Source: Apostichopus japonicus (taxonomy: Eukaryota; Echinodermata; Holothuroidea; Aspidochirotida; Stichopodidae). From it: a DNA stretch of 64,000 nucleotides. Position numbers and translations under genes: made by a program. The notes under the pieces were generated by a model. That model had not been told where the DNA came from, searched no databases, and saw only the letters and a program-made list of their open reading frames with translations. This document shows positions 43,842-54,744 of this stretch, piece by piece (positions within the stretch are counted from its first letter, which is position 1; the number at the start of each line of letters is the position of its first letter). The stretch covers positions 25,805,611 through 25,869,610 of the forward strand of contig NC_092576.1 in assembly GCF_037975245.1 (NCBI RefSeq), in the 5' to 3' direction.

Positions 43842-44298
43842 TCAACAGATCATGTAGGGTTCTGTTAAAATGTCTGCTTGGTCATTACCATCTGGGTAAT
43901 AAGGGGTAGTTTTCGTATTGGTAATATCGTGAATCTGACATAGCTGTTGAATTAACGTCGATTCAAAATTTCTTCCTTGATCAGAGTGCAACCGACGGGA
44001 GCCCCGAATAGCAAAACCAATGGTGGGCGAGCTTCTTAACGGTGGTCTGTGCAGTTTGGTCTTTTGTTGGTATTGCCTGCGTGAAGTTGGAAAATATATC
44101 CGTGATGATGAGTACATTTTCCTTACCCGCTGTATCCCGCTCCAGGAGGGTAAAATCAACTCCACAATGTCATTTGGTTTGTTGGCCACAATACTTTTTA
44201 ACGGTTCTCGGATCTTTGGTTGGTTCTTAGCACGAACACAGCGATCGCATTCTCAGTCGCAGTATGTTATTACATCGTTGGATAGCTTTGGCCAGTAA
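43842..44298 (-). pseudogene. Gypsy integrase remnant
   Basis: The minus frame contains 'LHSDQGRNFESTLIQQLCQI' (the second catalytic Asp) and '[17 protein letters not shown]', where QxE.F.RT is usual, so the catalytic Glu is replaced. The segment above 44190 holds remains of the zinc-binding part. Confidence 0.8.
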
Positions 44299-44990
44299 CA
44301 GCGCTGATTTACCAGCAACATCGTCCTCTTACCGCCTTGGTGACCACACTGATCGTGGCAAGCTTTCAACACCTCCCCCCGTGGGACTTTAGGAAGCAAC
44401 AGTTGGTTGGTGTCGTTTTCAGGACAGGCCTCCCATACAGTAAACCATCCATCTTATGTAACTTATACCATTGTTTGACCGGGAGAGACAATTTCTTTTT
44501 TCGTCTCCGGTCAGTCATCAAAGGTTTGGCATTTGACAACCAACTTTCGTAGAATTGACTGATGGTAGGGTTTTTCTGCTGGCATTCTCTGAGTTGTTCC
44601 CCAGAGTAGGAAGGAAATACTAGCGATGACGTCACCGAACAGGTGATTTCCTGCTTCGAACCAGTAATTGGTGTAACTGTTGCCATTTGCAGATCCTCAT
44701 GGACAGCTGTGCACATGGGGTACATTAGCAGATGGAGCAATATCCGCGCGGGGTGTTCGAAAAGTGCGTTACTCGGGAAAGGGCATCCGCTACGGTGTTA
44801 GATTTTCCGGGCTTGTAAAACGTCTTAGAGTCGAATGCAGCAAGGGCACCCACCCGGCGTTGAGAAACTGCATCCAGCTTATCATTCCCTAGATGAGCTA
44901 GAGGATTACTATCTGTATATACAATAAACTTGTGTCCCAGTTAGTACTCCCGAAAGTTCTCTGTGACTGCCCACTTTAACCCAAGTAGCT

Positions 44991-45388
44991 CTAGCTTGAA
45001 ACTAGAGTATCTATCCATGGTCTTTTCCGATTCACGGAGAGTTCTACTGACAAATGGCAGGCAAGTACTCGCCGCTTTCCATCCTGCACTTGGTACAACA
45101 CAGCTCCCAATCCGCTTAGTGACGCATCTACTTCCAGTTTGAATGGCAAGGTGTTATTTGGGTACGCCAACACAACATTCTCACATAACTTCTGCTTCAG
45201 ATATTTGAAAGCCTCTTGGTGTTCGTGAGAACACGTAAAAGAAACAGTCTTAGTACTCTTCTGTTGATGCAGACCAAAGTGTGAAGTGGTTTTGCCGTTT
45301 GTGAGAAATTATACACAAACCTCCTGTAAAAAGAGCAGAATCCTAAAAAAGACTGAAGCTCTTTATGCAGGCCAATTTTTAACCGCAT
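44991..45388 (-). pseudogene. Gypsy RT C-terminal part and RNase H remnant
   Basis: 45388-45197 encodes 'LQSFLGFCSFYRRFVYNFSQ', the post-RT connection motif. 45173-44991 encodes 'LPFKLEVDASLSGLGAVLYQ', the RNase H start. Frame changes separate them. Confidence 0.83.
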
Positions 45389-45502
45389 GGATCTTGTCTG
45401 GACTTGGCATTACCCCAGCACGGGTTACTTTGTGACCAAGATAGGTCACTTCACTCTGAAAAATGTACATTTGTAGGGCTTGATCTTCAGACCTTGTTGT
45501 TC

Positions 45503-46148
45503 TCATCTATCAAACACCCTCTGCAGATTGGTCAAGTGATATTCAAAGGTCTGGGAATACACTAATATGTCATCCAGATAACATAATACAGACTGGAAAA
45601 ACTGGCCATAAAGGCAAGTCTGCATGAGGCGTTGAAACGTACCTAGGGTATTTGACAATCCCAACGGCATACGGTTGAATTCGTATAAGCCGAACGGCAT
45701 AATGAACCCCGTCTTATGTCTGTCTCTGCCATGGCAACCCGATGGTACCCAGAGAGGTGGTCTATCGCAGAAAACCACTGAAACCCATGCAGTGCGTCGA
45801 TTGAATCCTCTATCCTTTGGATGGAATAGGCGTCTTTAAATGTTTTCTGATTGAGTTTCCGGTAGTCACAACACATTCGAAGGCTGCCATCTTTTTTCCG
45901 TACCAGAACAATCGGGGAAGAATCCGACGAAATGGTTGTTTGACAGGTATTTCATCGGTGAGAGGTATCTTGCGGGAGACGCCATCTGCACCGCCCAGGT
46001 CATCATCTGATGTAGCAAATATCTCAGCATTCCTCCCCAGAAGGTCAACAGCTTTGTTTCTTTGATCTTCTGTCAGGCTATCAGGGAGAGGAACTTTCCA
46101 CCAGGGCTCTCTCTGTGCAGTATCGACGGAAACATGTACATGCTGCAC
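45503..46148 (-). pseudogene. Gypsy reverse transcriptase remnant
   Basis: Motifs are spread over three frames: 'MCCDYRKLNQKTFKDAYSIQ', 'FSAIDHLSGYHRVAM' (usual D.. is 'SAIDL'), 'PFGLYEFNRMPLGLSN' and 'SVLCYLDDILVYSQTFEYHL' with the YLDD catalytic pair. The leader with 'PVKQPFRRI' lies at 46148-45950. Confidence 0.87.
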
Positions 46149-46404
46149 ACTCGACTCGAGTCATCATGAATAACGGATGGGACATCCAGCTTCTCCAGAG
46201 GTGCCCGGGGATGTAAAACAACATTCTATTTAGTGAGGTTCAGTACCTGCAGGTTCAATTTCCTACCAGTCCGGTTTAACGTTGATCCCAACAAATATAC
46301 CCCTAGGCAATTGGGTTAGTGGTTCCACCACAACCTCATCAGAACCATGCACAACAGGACAGGAGACTGAGATCACTTTACCGGACTCAGGTGACACGAT
46401 AACT

Positions 46405-46767
46405 CTAGCCCCGCAGACTCTCAGCAGTCCGTGAATATTTGGTTGGGGTTTGGCTTTTGGTGAATCTGCTGTACACGATAAGCTGGGTCCATATCATTGA
46501 TGACATGTAGGCCAACATGGGCAGGTCTTTGTCTGTTGCCAATACCAAAATTCCTCTGCCAACTACGATTTCTTCCCCAAGCTGAAGGTCAGCTTTAAAA
46601 TAGCCAAAGTAGGGCATTTCAACGTCATCGGCAGAGCTGATCTTCAGCAATTTGAGGTGTTCTAATGATGTCTCACCAAACATATCGTAAAAACACTTAT
46701 TTGATATGATAGTTACCTCAGAGCCTATTACCAATACTGCTTTGACCACCTTTCCATTTACATACAC
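46405..46767 (-). pseudogene. Gypsy protease remnant, active-site Asp lost
   Basis: The expected DTGSE active site reads VIGSE in 'KAVLVIGSEVTIISNKCFYD', so the catalytic Asp is replaced. The rest ('FGYFKADLQLGEEIVVGRGI') keeps the protease strand pattern. Confidence 0.75.
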
Positions 46768-46865
46768 CGTCGTGGTTGCGCATGCACTGACAATCTCTAC
46801 TCATTGTGGGCCCTGTTTCTCTTAAACTGGACCACCCAGTTCCTGGCTCACGGAACTGGGCGAGC

Positions 46866-47192
46866 TTAGTTCCCCGATGGCACATTAATAGGAGTTGGGC
46901 ATTCTGACGCATAATGCCCCATCTGGTGGCATCGTCTACATTCTATATCTTTCTTATCAGGAACTGGGCCGCCCCTACCTTTAAATCGATGACCCTCTCT
47001 CTCCAATCTTTCTCGCCTTGATACAATCTCTCCTTGCTGCACCATAATGTCTTCCATGACATATACCAGGGTCTGGACAGTGCTGGCAAGTTTCTCTACT
47101 ACAGCAGAAAGTTGGTGAGTAGCAGCTACAGTACTGTGAGCAGCAGCTCGTCGAGTACGCCTCGGGACGAAATCACTCTCCTCTTCCGCCAA
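46866..47192 (-). pseudogene. Gypsy gag C-terminal part with one zinc knuckle
   Basis: It contains one CCHC knuckle, 'CRRCHQMGHYASECP', after a helical and arginine-rich stretch. The upstream gag region (to about 47894) is frame-broken. Confidence 0.8.
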
Positions 47193-48309
47193 ATTCAGCG
47201 CTCAGTCCCTTAATTTGATAAAGGACATGCCTGGAACTTCTTTCATGAGCCTTTTCAGTTCCCGACGCAACACTCCATCTATCAACTCATCCCGAAACTG
47301 TTCTTGATGGCAGTTTCAGGCTTTCGAGCACCAGGTATCTTCGCAAGCTCATTCGCAAGAGCCATCAATTTAAAGGCAAAATCTGATACGGTCATACCAT
47401 CTTTCTGTACGCTACTACAGATCTCGCGCATCACGGAACCTTGAATCCTCCTTTCTCCAAAGGTCTAACAGAGTGTGTAGAGGATGGCATCTGCGTCGGT
47501 GGACACCTTTTCTGGCTGGTGCCTTATCTCTTGCCTGGCTGACATCAGAAAGTCAGTTGCCTCGGTCCCTCGCAATCCTCCCAGCTTTAATGCTGTACGG
47601 ATGTCTTCCACGAAGGTCATCACTGGCAGGCCATCGGTCCCGGTGAAAGTTCGTAGCTTCAGTTACTTGGTAAAACGTATACCGTATTAGGTTGCACTTC
47701 TGTCTTCCCCACCTTTGTGCTGGACAGTTCTGCAGCCAGCCCATCCAACTGCTGCTGGAGAACCCTAAGCTATGGACGACACACTGCCACCGTCCTTTAT
47801 CTCGTTGATGCCTTATAGTTGTTATGCATGGATCCAACTTCTGAAACCATTTGTGAGGATACGCAGGCAGTAAATAAGCAGGAGAGAGTGCCAATTACTA
47901 CCACCGCTAGTTCTGGTGGTCAAGTGGTTTATTATTTTATTCTCTTACTTAGCATGTTCAAGATCATTTCAAAACTACAAAAAACAAAAAGGACGGTGCA
48001 TGCAGCATCTTCGGGTGGTTTCCCTCAACTACGTCTTAAAAGCGACATTTTTGGTTATAACTCTAAATGTGAAACAAAAGAGCGTTAATGTGTCTTGTCA
48101 ATTATAATGTATAAAGCATGTCCTTGTGCAGCAACGAACGCCGAAAGGGACAAATGTACAACCAAAACATGGCTCCCTGTCCGATTCACTACAAAGGCAT
48201 TAACACAGAAGTGTTAACGTGTGGAACCAAGTCAGTAAATAAGTTCTGAACTGATAAGCCTACCTATATTTCTACTCCTAAATCTTCAAGTTTCCACTAT
48301 TTTTCTCGG

Positions 48310-48545
48310 ATTGTCGACTTTATACGCCAATGCCTTTCAATCATAAGGTCCCGAGTTCGAGTCACTCCTAGAAAAAATGTATGTCGTCCACTTACAGATT
48401 TGTTGACAATTGACAAATTATAATCATGGACGTAACATATGAATGTAAGAGACTGACTTGGGTAAGCTTGCGGCTTTGATAAGCCAATGATGGCTTCTTC
48501 GCGAGTTCCTGCTTACAGAGGGATCTAAAGTACTTGCACATACAT
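48310..48545 (+). mobile_element. SINE copy, same family as the one at 22010
   Basis: The upstream part has a B-box-like 'gagttcgagtc' (about 48354). The downstream 48393-48530 matches 22013-22138 closely. It ends near 'gggatctaaagta'. This copy is longer at the 5' end and shows the probable tRNA-related head. Confidence 0.65.
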
Positions 48546-49547
48546 ATACCGAAAACTCGACCATTTCGATTTCGAAATCTTGTGTGTATTTCGATATTGT
48601 ACTTTTATTGTAAAATTTGTTACGTAAAGTATGCCCGAAGGGTCAACGAGTATGTCTCAAATCATATTAACGTTTTCGGAAAAATTTCCACTTTTTGTAC
48701 ACATTTTGACTTGTTTCTATGTATTTTACTTTTTATGTCCAAATATAAACATATTTGAAGATTTTTTGTACATAAAACATGCAAATAAACTTTGCAAATG
48801 TCAGTGTATAATTTGTAGAGATTTCGAGATGAGAAAAAAATCGATAGCTTATGAGTTACAGTAAGATATGAAACAACAAAAGGGTCATATTTGCCAGAAA
48901 CATTATTCGCCCCGCCCCATTAAAGTAGGAGAAAGGCCCTATCCATTCTGCCTCCCCCTCATCTCTAGTCTCTTCTCTGCCTCGCCCTTCTCCCCCGCCT
49001 CTCCATACCTTCGTCTGTTTCTACGACTTTCCCATTCATGAAAAAAAAATCGACGGGATACAAACTCCAATTAACGTCTGTGGGACACTGCGAATATCTG
49101 CCTGTTCTGTAATAGTTGTGTTCAGCCGTTCTGGTACGTCATACAGTAAGTCAATGCTGAGGTTAGATTCAAGGTTTTCGACAATAGAAAAGTTGACCTG
49201 TGACGTACTTCCGTTTTCAGGAGCCCTTTCTAGAATTCCTATAGCAGTGGTGCGAAATGGATAGTGAAAATTACTTGTACAAGTTGTTGATGACGGCTAC
49301 TCAGGTTGAAGAGTAACCTGAAGATGACGGCAAGTGGGCAGCATGGGCTTGAAGCCTGGACGTAAAGATTGACTTTAAATGTATTCATTTGAATTGAACA
49401 TTTTACGTTTGAGAAAATTATATAAGCCAGGCTTTGTTGCAGATTGTAGCTGACGCAGATTAGGCCCCAAGACGTAGCCTAAGGTACTGTAGGCCTAACA
49501 GCATAACCGTTAGCCTAGTAATGGTTGGTGAATTACTCTGTTGAACA

Positions 49548-52495
49548 GCTATGTTAAAACGAAATTGGGGGTCGATGGGGGCGGGCATAAATTTTGATAA
49601 GGATTATATTTCTAGTGGAGGTGCTTATATGTATTTTGAAAGGAATGAAAGTGATAGTCATAGTTCTAACATTATCAGGAGACATGCTAAGGTACATAGT
49701 TTCAGGGATAAGCTGAAGATTGTCTTTACCAATGCTAGAAGTATTCGTAACATTTTTTGCTGAATTTACTGTTCTTCTTGAGGATCTGAAACCTGATGTG
49801 TTTGGTATCACAGAATCTTGGTAAAGGGAAGACATTGATAGTGCTGAGGTTTCTTACCCTGGGTATGTTGTGTATCGTCAGGACAGGAGGGATACTCCTA
49901 ATGGAATTGGTGGGGGGAGTTTTACTGCATGTCAGGGATGATAAGTGTTGAGAAATCTCAGTTGCAAGGTTCTCTTGTAAATTCTGTCTGGTGTGAGTTG
50001 TCTACAGACAACTCCAAGAGGTCCAGTGATGTTATAACTGTTGGCGCTGTTTACCGTTCTCCTAACAGCAGCGAAGATGAAGATGTCTTGCTGATTGATT
50101 CGATTAGAAAGGCTGCTAAACGCGATGTTGTTATAATGGGCGACTTTAATTTTCCTGACATTAATTGGATAGATGGTTCCAGTAGTAGGAAGGGTAGTAT
50201 CTTTCTACATGTTGTGCAAGATTGCTTTTACATCAGCATGTTACTTTCCCTACTAGGGGATGGGGGAGGGGGGATAACATCCTGGATCTTGTTTTGATTT
50301 TTGATCCAAGCAATGTTGTTGATTTGACGGGTTTAAGAAAACTAGGAACTTGCGATCATGATATACTAGCTTTTAATGTTGTTTGCAAGGTTGTAAATGC
50401 TATTAGCAAGGAGAAAATCCCTGATTTTTCGAGATCAGATACAGAGGCAATTGAAACTTAACTAAAGGGTACATATTGGATTAATTTGTTTAGAGATATG
50501 AGTGCTTCTCAATCTTGGATCTGGTTAGTTGATAAGTTAAAGGTCTTTATGGAAAATCATGTTCCATAGAAGAATCGTCATCGTAAAAGCAGCATGCCTT
50601 CCTGGATGAATAAGAAAGTGAGATGTGCAATTAGGCATAAATGTAGAATATGGATGTTGTTTAGGATGAGTTTCTAATTCTGAAACGCTTTTGGCTAAGT
50701 TTAAAATTCATCAGCTGAGTGTAGAACGCTTAGTCTCTGATGCAAAATTGAATTTCGAAAGTAAGATTGCCCTAAATATTAAGGATAACCCAAAGGCTTT
50801 CTTGTCTTATGTCAGGTCAAAGCAGAAAGTTAAAGATGCTATTTTTGCTCTTAGGGCACCACAGGCAGATGATATAGTTACTGATTGTCAGGATCTTGCA
50901 GATCGTTTGAACAACTACTTTGTGTCGGTTTTTAGAAAGGAAGATATTTTAGTATTCCAAATTTTCAGGGGGAAAGGTATCGTCCTAAACTAGATACGAT
51001 CTTATTTTTGGATGAGGTTGTCTTAAAGGAGCTGCTTTGTCTAAATGTTTCTAAAGCTTCTGGACCTGATGCAATCCATCCATACAGTACTTGTTGAAGA
51101 CTTTTGCGCACCATTTCTGCGTTCCACTCTCATTGGAAGTTTAGCAAATTTATGAATGAAGGTTATGTTCCTGAGGACTGGATATGTGCTAAAATAAACC
51201 AAATTTTCAAGAAGGTTGACAAGTCTTAGCCCTGTAATTATAGGCCCGTTAATCTCACAAGTGTTGTTGTAAGTTCATGGAGTCTATTGTTAAAAGCCTA
51301 TGGTCAGTCACGTCAGCAGTCAGTCTTTGATCAGAGAGTGTCAACATGGCTTTTGTCAAAAAAAGGTCTTGTCTCATTAATATTCTTTAATTTTTGGAAG
51401 ATGTAACAAGCTCACTAAATAGGCAGAAGTCTGTAGATGTTGTGTTCCTGGAATTCCAGAAGGCCTTCGATAAAGGTCTCCACCAACGTCTTTTACTGAG
51501 GCTGAAGAGTATGGGTGTCAATGGGAATTTACTATCTTGGATCGAGAATTAGCTTGGTAATAGGAAACAGAGGTTGGTAATTAAAGGATGTGCTTCTTCT
51601 TGGCAAGACGTTACTAGTGGGGTTCCACAAGGGTCTGTTTTGGGTCCCTTGTTGTTTGTTGCCTATATAAATAACATCGACTGAGATATTTTGTGTACAG
51701 CTAAAAAGTTTGCTGATGACACCAAATTGTATTCTGAGGTCTCTTCCAAAAGCGATTGTGGATAAGGTTTTTTCCTTGTCTCAGGGCTGGCAAATGCTTT
51801 TTAATTTTGATAAATGCAAGGTAATGCACATTGGTAGTAATAACCAAAACTTTACATACAATCTTCATGTTGTGGAGTTACAGGAGGTCTCTGTTGAAAG
51901 AGACCTAGGTATCTACATTCACTCATCTCTGCAACCTTCTAAACATTGTCTTGAAGCTGCTAAAAGAGGGTTTTAGGTATGATCAAGAGGAACTTCAGTT
52001 TTCTGAAAGAGGACATCGTAGTTAGGCTTTATAAGCAGTCGGTTAGGCCTCATCTGGAGTATGCTGTGCAGGCTTGGAACCCATATTTTGCTAAGGATAA
52101 GGAAGTAATGAAAAGGTCCAGAGGAGGGCTACTAGGATGATTAGTTCCTTAAAGAGTGTTCCTTATTATAGGCGGTTACAACTGTTGAATCTCACCACAC
52201 TGGAGCTTAGGAGGTTACGTGAGGACTTGATTCAGGTTTTCAAGATTGTGTATGGTTTTGACAATTTATCCTTTACCGACTTTTTCATGTTTGCTAAACA
52301 GTAGTTGTACCAGAGGTCATTGTCTTAAACTCCAAAAGTCACATAGTAGGATTAATATTCGTCATAACTTTTTTCTAATAGGGTTGTGAATAAGTGGAAC
52401 GGTTTGCCTGAGAAAATTGTACTTGCAAGTAGTGTCAATGGGTTTAAGAATGCTTTGGACAAGCACTTTAAGCATTATAATCGGGTCTGAGTGTT
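49548..52495 (+). mobile_element. CR1/jockey-like LINE, near full length but frame-broken
   Basis: Endonuclease motifs: 'LKIVFTNARSIRN', 'VITVGAVYRSPNSSEDED', 'VVIMGDFNFPDINWIDGSS' (catalytic Asp-Asn). RT motifs: 'SGVPQGSVLGPLLFVAYINN' and 'KKFADDTKLYSEV' with the FADD catalytic pair. Past RT: 'YKQSVRPHLEYAVQAWNPYF' and, near 52170-52250, the usual LxxLxLxxLxxRRLRxDLI-type region. It ends 'NKWNGLPEKI...FKNALDKHF' before TGA near 52488. At least eight frame changes or stops break it. A pentanucleotide tail follows. It is a different copy and probably a different lineage from the fragment at 4661-5285. Confidence 0.88.
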
Positions 52496-52565
52496 TGTGT
52501 CTTCAGTTATTTTTCTCTCTATAGGGTCCTTTATGGGGAGTTAAGTGTCCCTCCTGATCCTTTTC

Positions 52566-52656
52566 TTTGCTTAACTCAACTGAAATCAACTCAACTCAAC
52601 TCAACTCAACTCAACTCAACTCAACTCAACTCAACTCAACTCAACTCAACTCAACT
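52566..52656. repeat. (CAACT)n pentanucleotide repeat, LINE 3' tail
   Basis: About 16 CAACT units begin about 75 bases after the LINE stop. Several CR1-like LINEs end in short microsatellite tails of this type. Confidence 0.93.
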
Positions 52657-53283
52657 AGCTTGAAACAGATCTACACAAAATAATTATAATTCCTTAAAAT
52701 CATAATTGTAAAAGGGAATTCCATACTAATTCAACATCAATTCAATGTAGGGAATATTAACCTTATATAATATAACCAAACAAGATTTGGACAAAATACA
52801 TTCTACAGAGAAACATTTAATATACATGTCCTCCAACATGCAGCCCAACATTAAATTAACTATCTCTCAGTATACCTGCCAGGCTACCACAAATATCCTA
52901 TCCATTTCTTCATAATTGGTTAGAATCAGATAAATAAAATGTATGCAATTGTGAACACTTCAATTTCTCTCGAAATTGAATCTTAGCAACGCTAATTCAT
53001 TAGGCAACCTAACACAGTGAAGCCATAGACTCTTAGCAAATTTCGATCTATAACTTACACAGAAATTGACCTAAAACAACATTTTAACCCACAAATTAGT
53101 GCTAAACAATAAATTACATGATTTTTTTAATGATCAACTCACTAGGTAGCACCAGCTTTACAACTATCGAAACTTCACGTAAGGCTCAATATAAATAACT
53201 TTTGCCCAGCTGAAATTGGCATGTTGCTTGGACAACAATTGAGAGTGATGTGCCCACATGGGTGCAGAACAGTGAGATACATA

Positions 53284-54401
53284 CACTGACTCGACGTCAG
53301 GATATTACCATCCCAGTAAACATTTTGACGTCGGATCGACGTCGGGTTTAGGTCCAGATGGTCGGTTAAACGTCGGTGTCCAACATAAGTAGTAGTTCAG
53401 ACGTCGGATTGACGTCACAAATTAATCCTTTCAATTTTAGACGTCCTAACGACGGCGGATGGACGTTTGTTAATATCGTAGTTATATAAAGGTAGTCTTT
53501 CCGACGTCGGATGACAGCCCTTTAATATACGTCGCGTTTCAATGGTCCATCCGACGCCGAAATGACCTATTATAATAGACCTATAATAAAAGGTTCGTTG
53601 GATCGACGTCGGATTATCTACGGACAGGCGACGTCGCAATGAGAATGTCCCTCCGACGCTCAAACGACCATTCAGAATAGACTAATCATAAACGATTCCT
53701 TGGATCGACGTCGGATTAACTACGGACAGGAGACGTCGCACTGAAAACGTCCATCCGACGCTCAAACGACCAGCCAGAATAGACTTATCATAAACGGTTC
53801 GTTGGATCGACGTCGGTTCAACTACGGACAGGAGACGACTCACTGAAAACGTCCCTCCGACGCTCAAACGACCAGTCAGAATAGACTAATCATAAACGGT
53901 TCGTTGGATCGACGTCGGTTCAACTACGGACAGGCGACGTCTCACTGAAAACGTCATTCCGACGCTCAAACGAACAGTCAGAATAGACTTATCATAAACG
54001 GTTCGTTGGATCGACGTCGGTTCAACTACGGACAGGCGACGTCTCACTGAAAACGTCATTCCGACGCTCAAACGAACAGTCAGAATAGACTTATCATAAA
54101 CGGTTCGTTGGATCGACGTCGGTTCAACTACGGACAGGAGAGGTCGCACTGAAAACGTCCCTCCGACGCTCAAACGACCAGCCAGAACAGACTAATCATA
54201 AACGGTTCGTTGGATCGACGTCGGTTCAACTACGGACAGGAGACGTCTCACTGAAAACGTCCCTCCGACGCTCAAACGACCAGTCAGAATAGACTAATCA
54301 TAAACGGTTCGTTGGATCGACGTCGGTTCAACTACGGACAGGAGACGTCTCACTGAGAACGTCCATCCGACGCTCAAACGACCAGTCAGAATAGACTAAT
54401 C
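53284..54401. repeat. Satellite, 102 bp unit, rich in GACGTC
   Basis: Landmark 'cggttcgttggatcgacgtc' recurs at about 53591, 53694, 53796, 53898, 54000, 54102, 54205 and 54307: a 102 bp period. The left part (53284-53590) is a degenerate start of the same words. 102 is a multiple of 3, so the minus strand stays open in several pieces; these are not genes. GACGTC occurs several times per unit, and TGACGTCA once near 53411. Confidence 0.95.
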
Positions 54402-54732
54402 AGTTGGCGGATTGGTGAACTGCTGCGCAGTCGGCGGAATGGTGAACAGCGGCGCAGTCGGCGGAATGGTGAACAGCGGCGCAGTTGGCGGATTGATGAA
54501 CGGCGGCGCAGTTGGCGGATTGGTAAACTGCGGCGCAGTCGGCGGAATGGTGAACAGCGGCGCAGTTGGCGGATTGATGAACTGCGGCGCAGTTGGCGGA
54601 ATGGTGAACGGCGGCGCAGTTGGCGGATTGGTGAACTGCGGCGCAGTCGGCGGATTGGTGAACTGCGGCGCAGTCGGCGGAATGGTGAACGGCGGCGCAG
54701 TTGGCGGATTGGTGAACTGCGGCGCAGATGAA
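54402..54732. repeat. Minisatellite, 27 bp unit, 12 copies
   Basis: The unit is 'ggcgcagttggcggattggt' plus 'gaactgc' (variants gaatggtg, aacagc). It directly abuts the 102 bp satellite. Translated, it gives GAVGG(L/M)VN(C/S/G) over and over (54412-54744), but there is no sign of a host gene. Confidence 0.96.
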
Positions 54733-54744
54733 CCGAAGTGTTGA

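Larger units (their letters stand above)
43842..47900 (-). mobile_element. Ty3/Gypsy retrotransposon, heavily decayed
   Basis: On the minus strand the order is gag (47894-46866), protease (46767-46405), RT (46148-45503), RT end/RNase H (45388-44991) and integrase (about 44400-43842), each in a different frame. No matching LTRs were found by eye around 43.2 kb and 48 kb. It differs clearly from the 18-23 kb element in every domain, so the two belong to different Gypsy lineages. It is dead: many frame breaks and two changed catalytic sites. Confidence 0.88.

Noticed and set aside
53415-54744. Minus ORFs 'MSVGGTFSVRR' and plus ORF 'GAVGGMVNS'
   Set aside because: Both follow from repeat units that are multiples of 3 bases; kept only as repeat findings.
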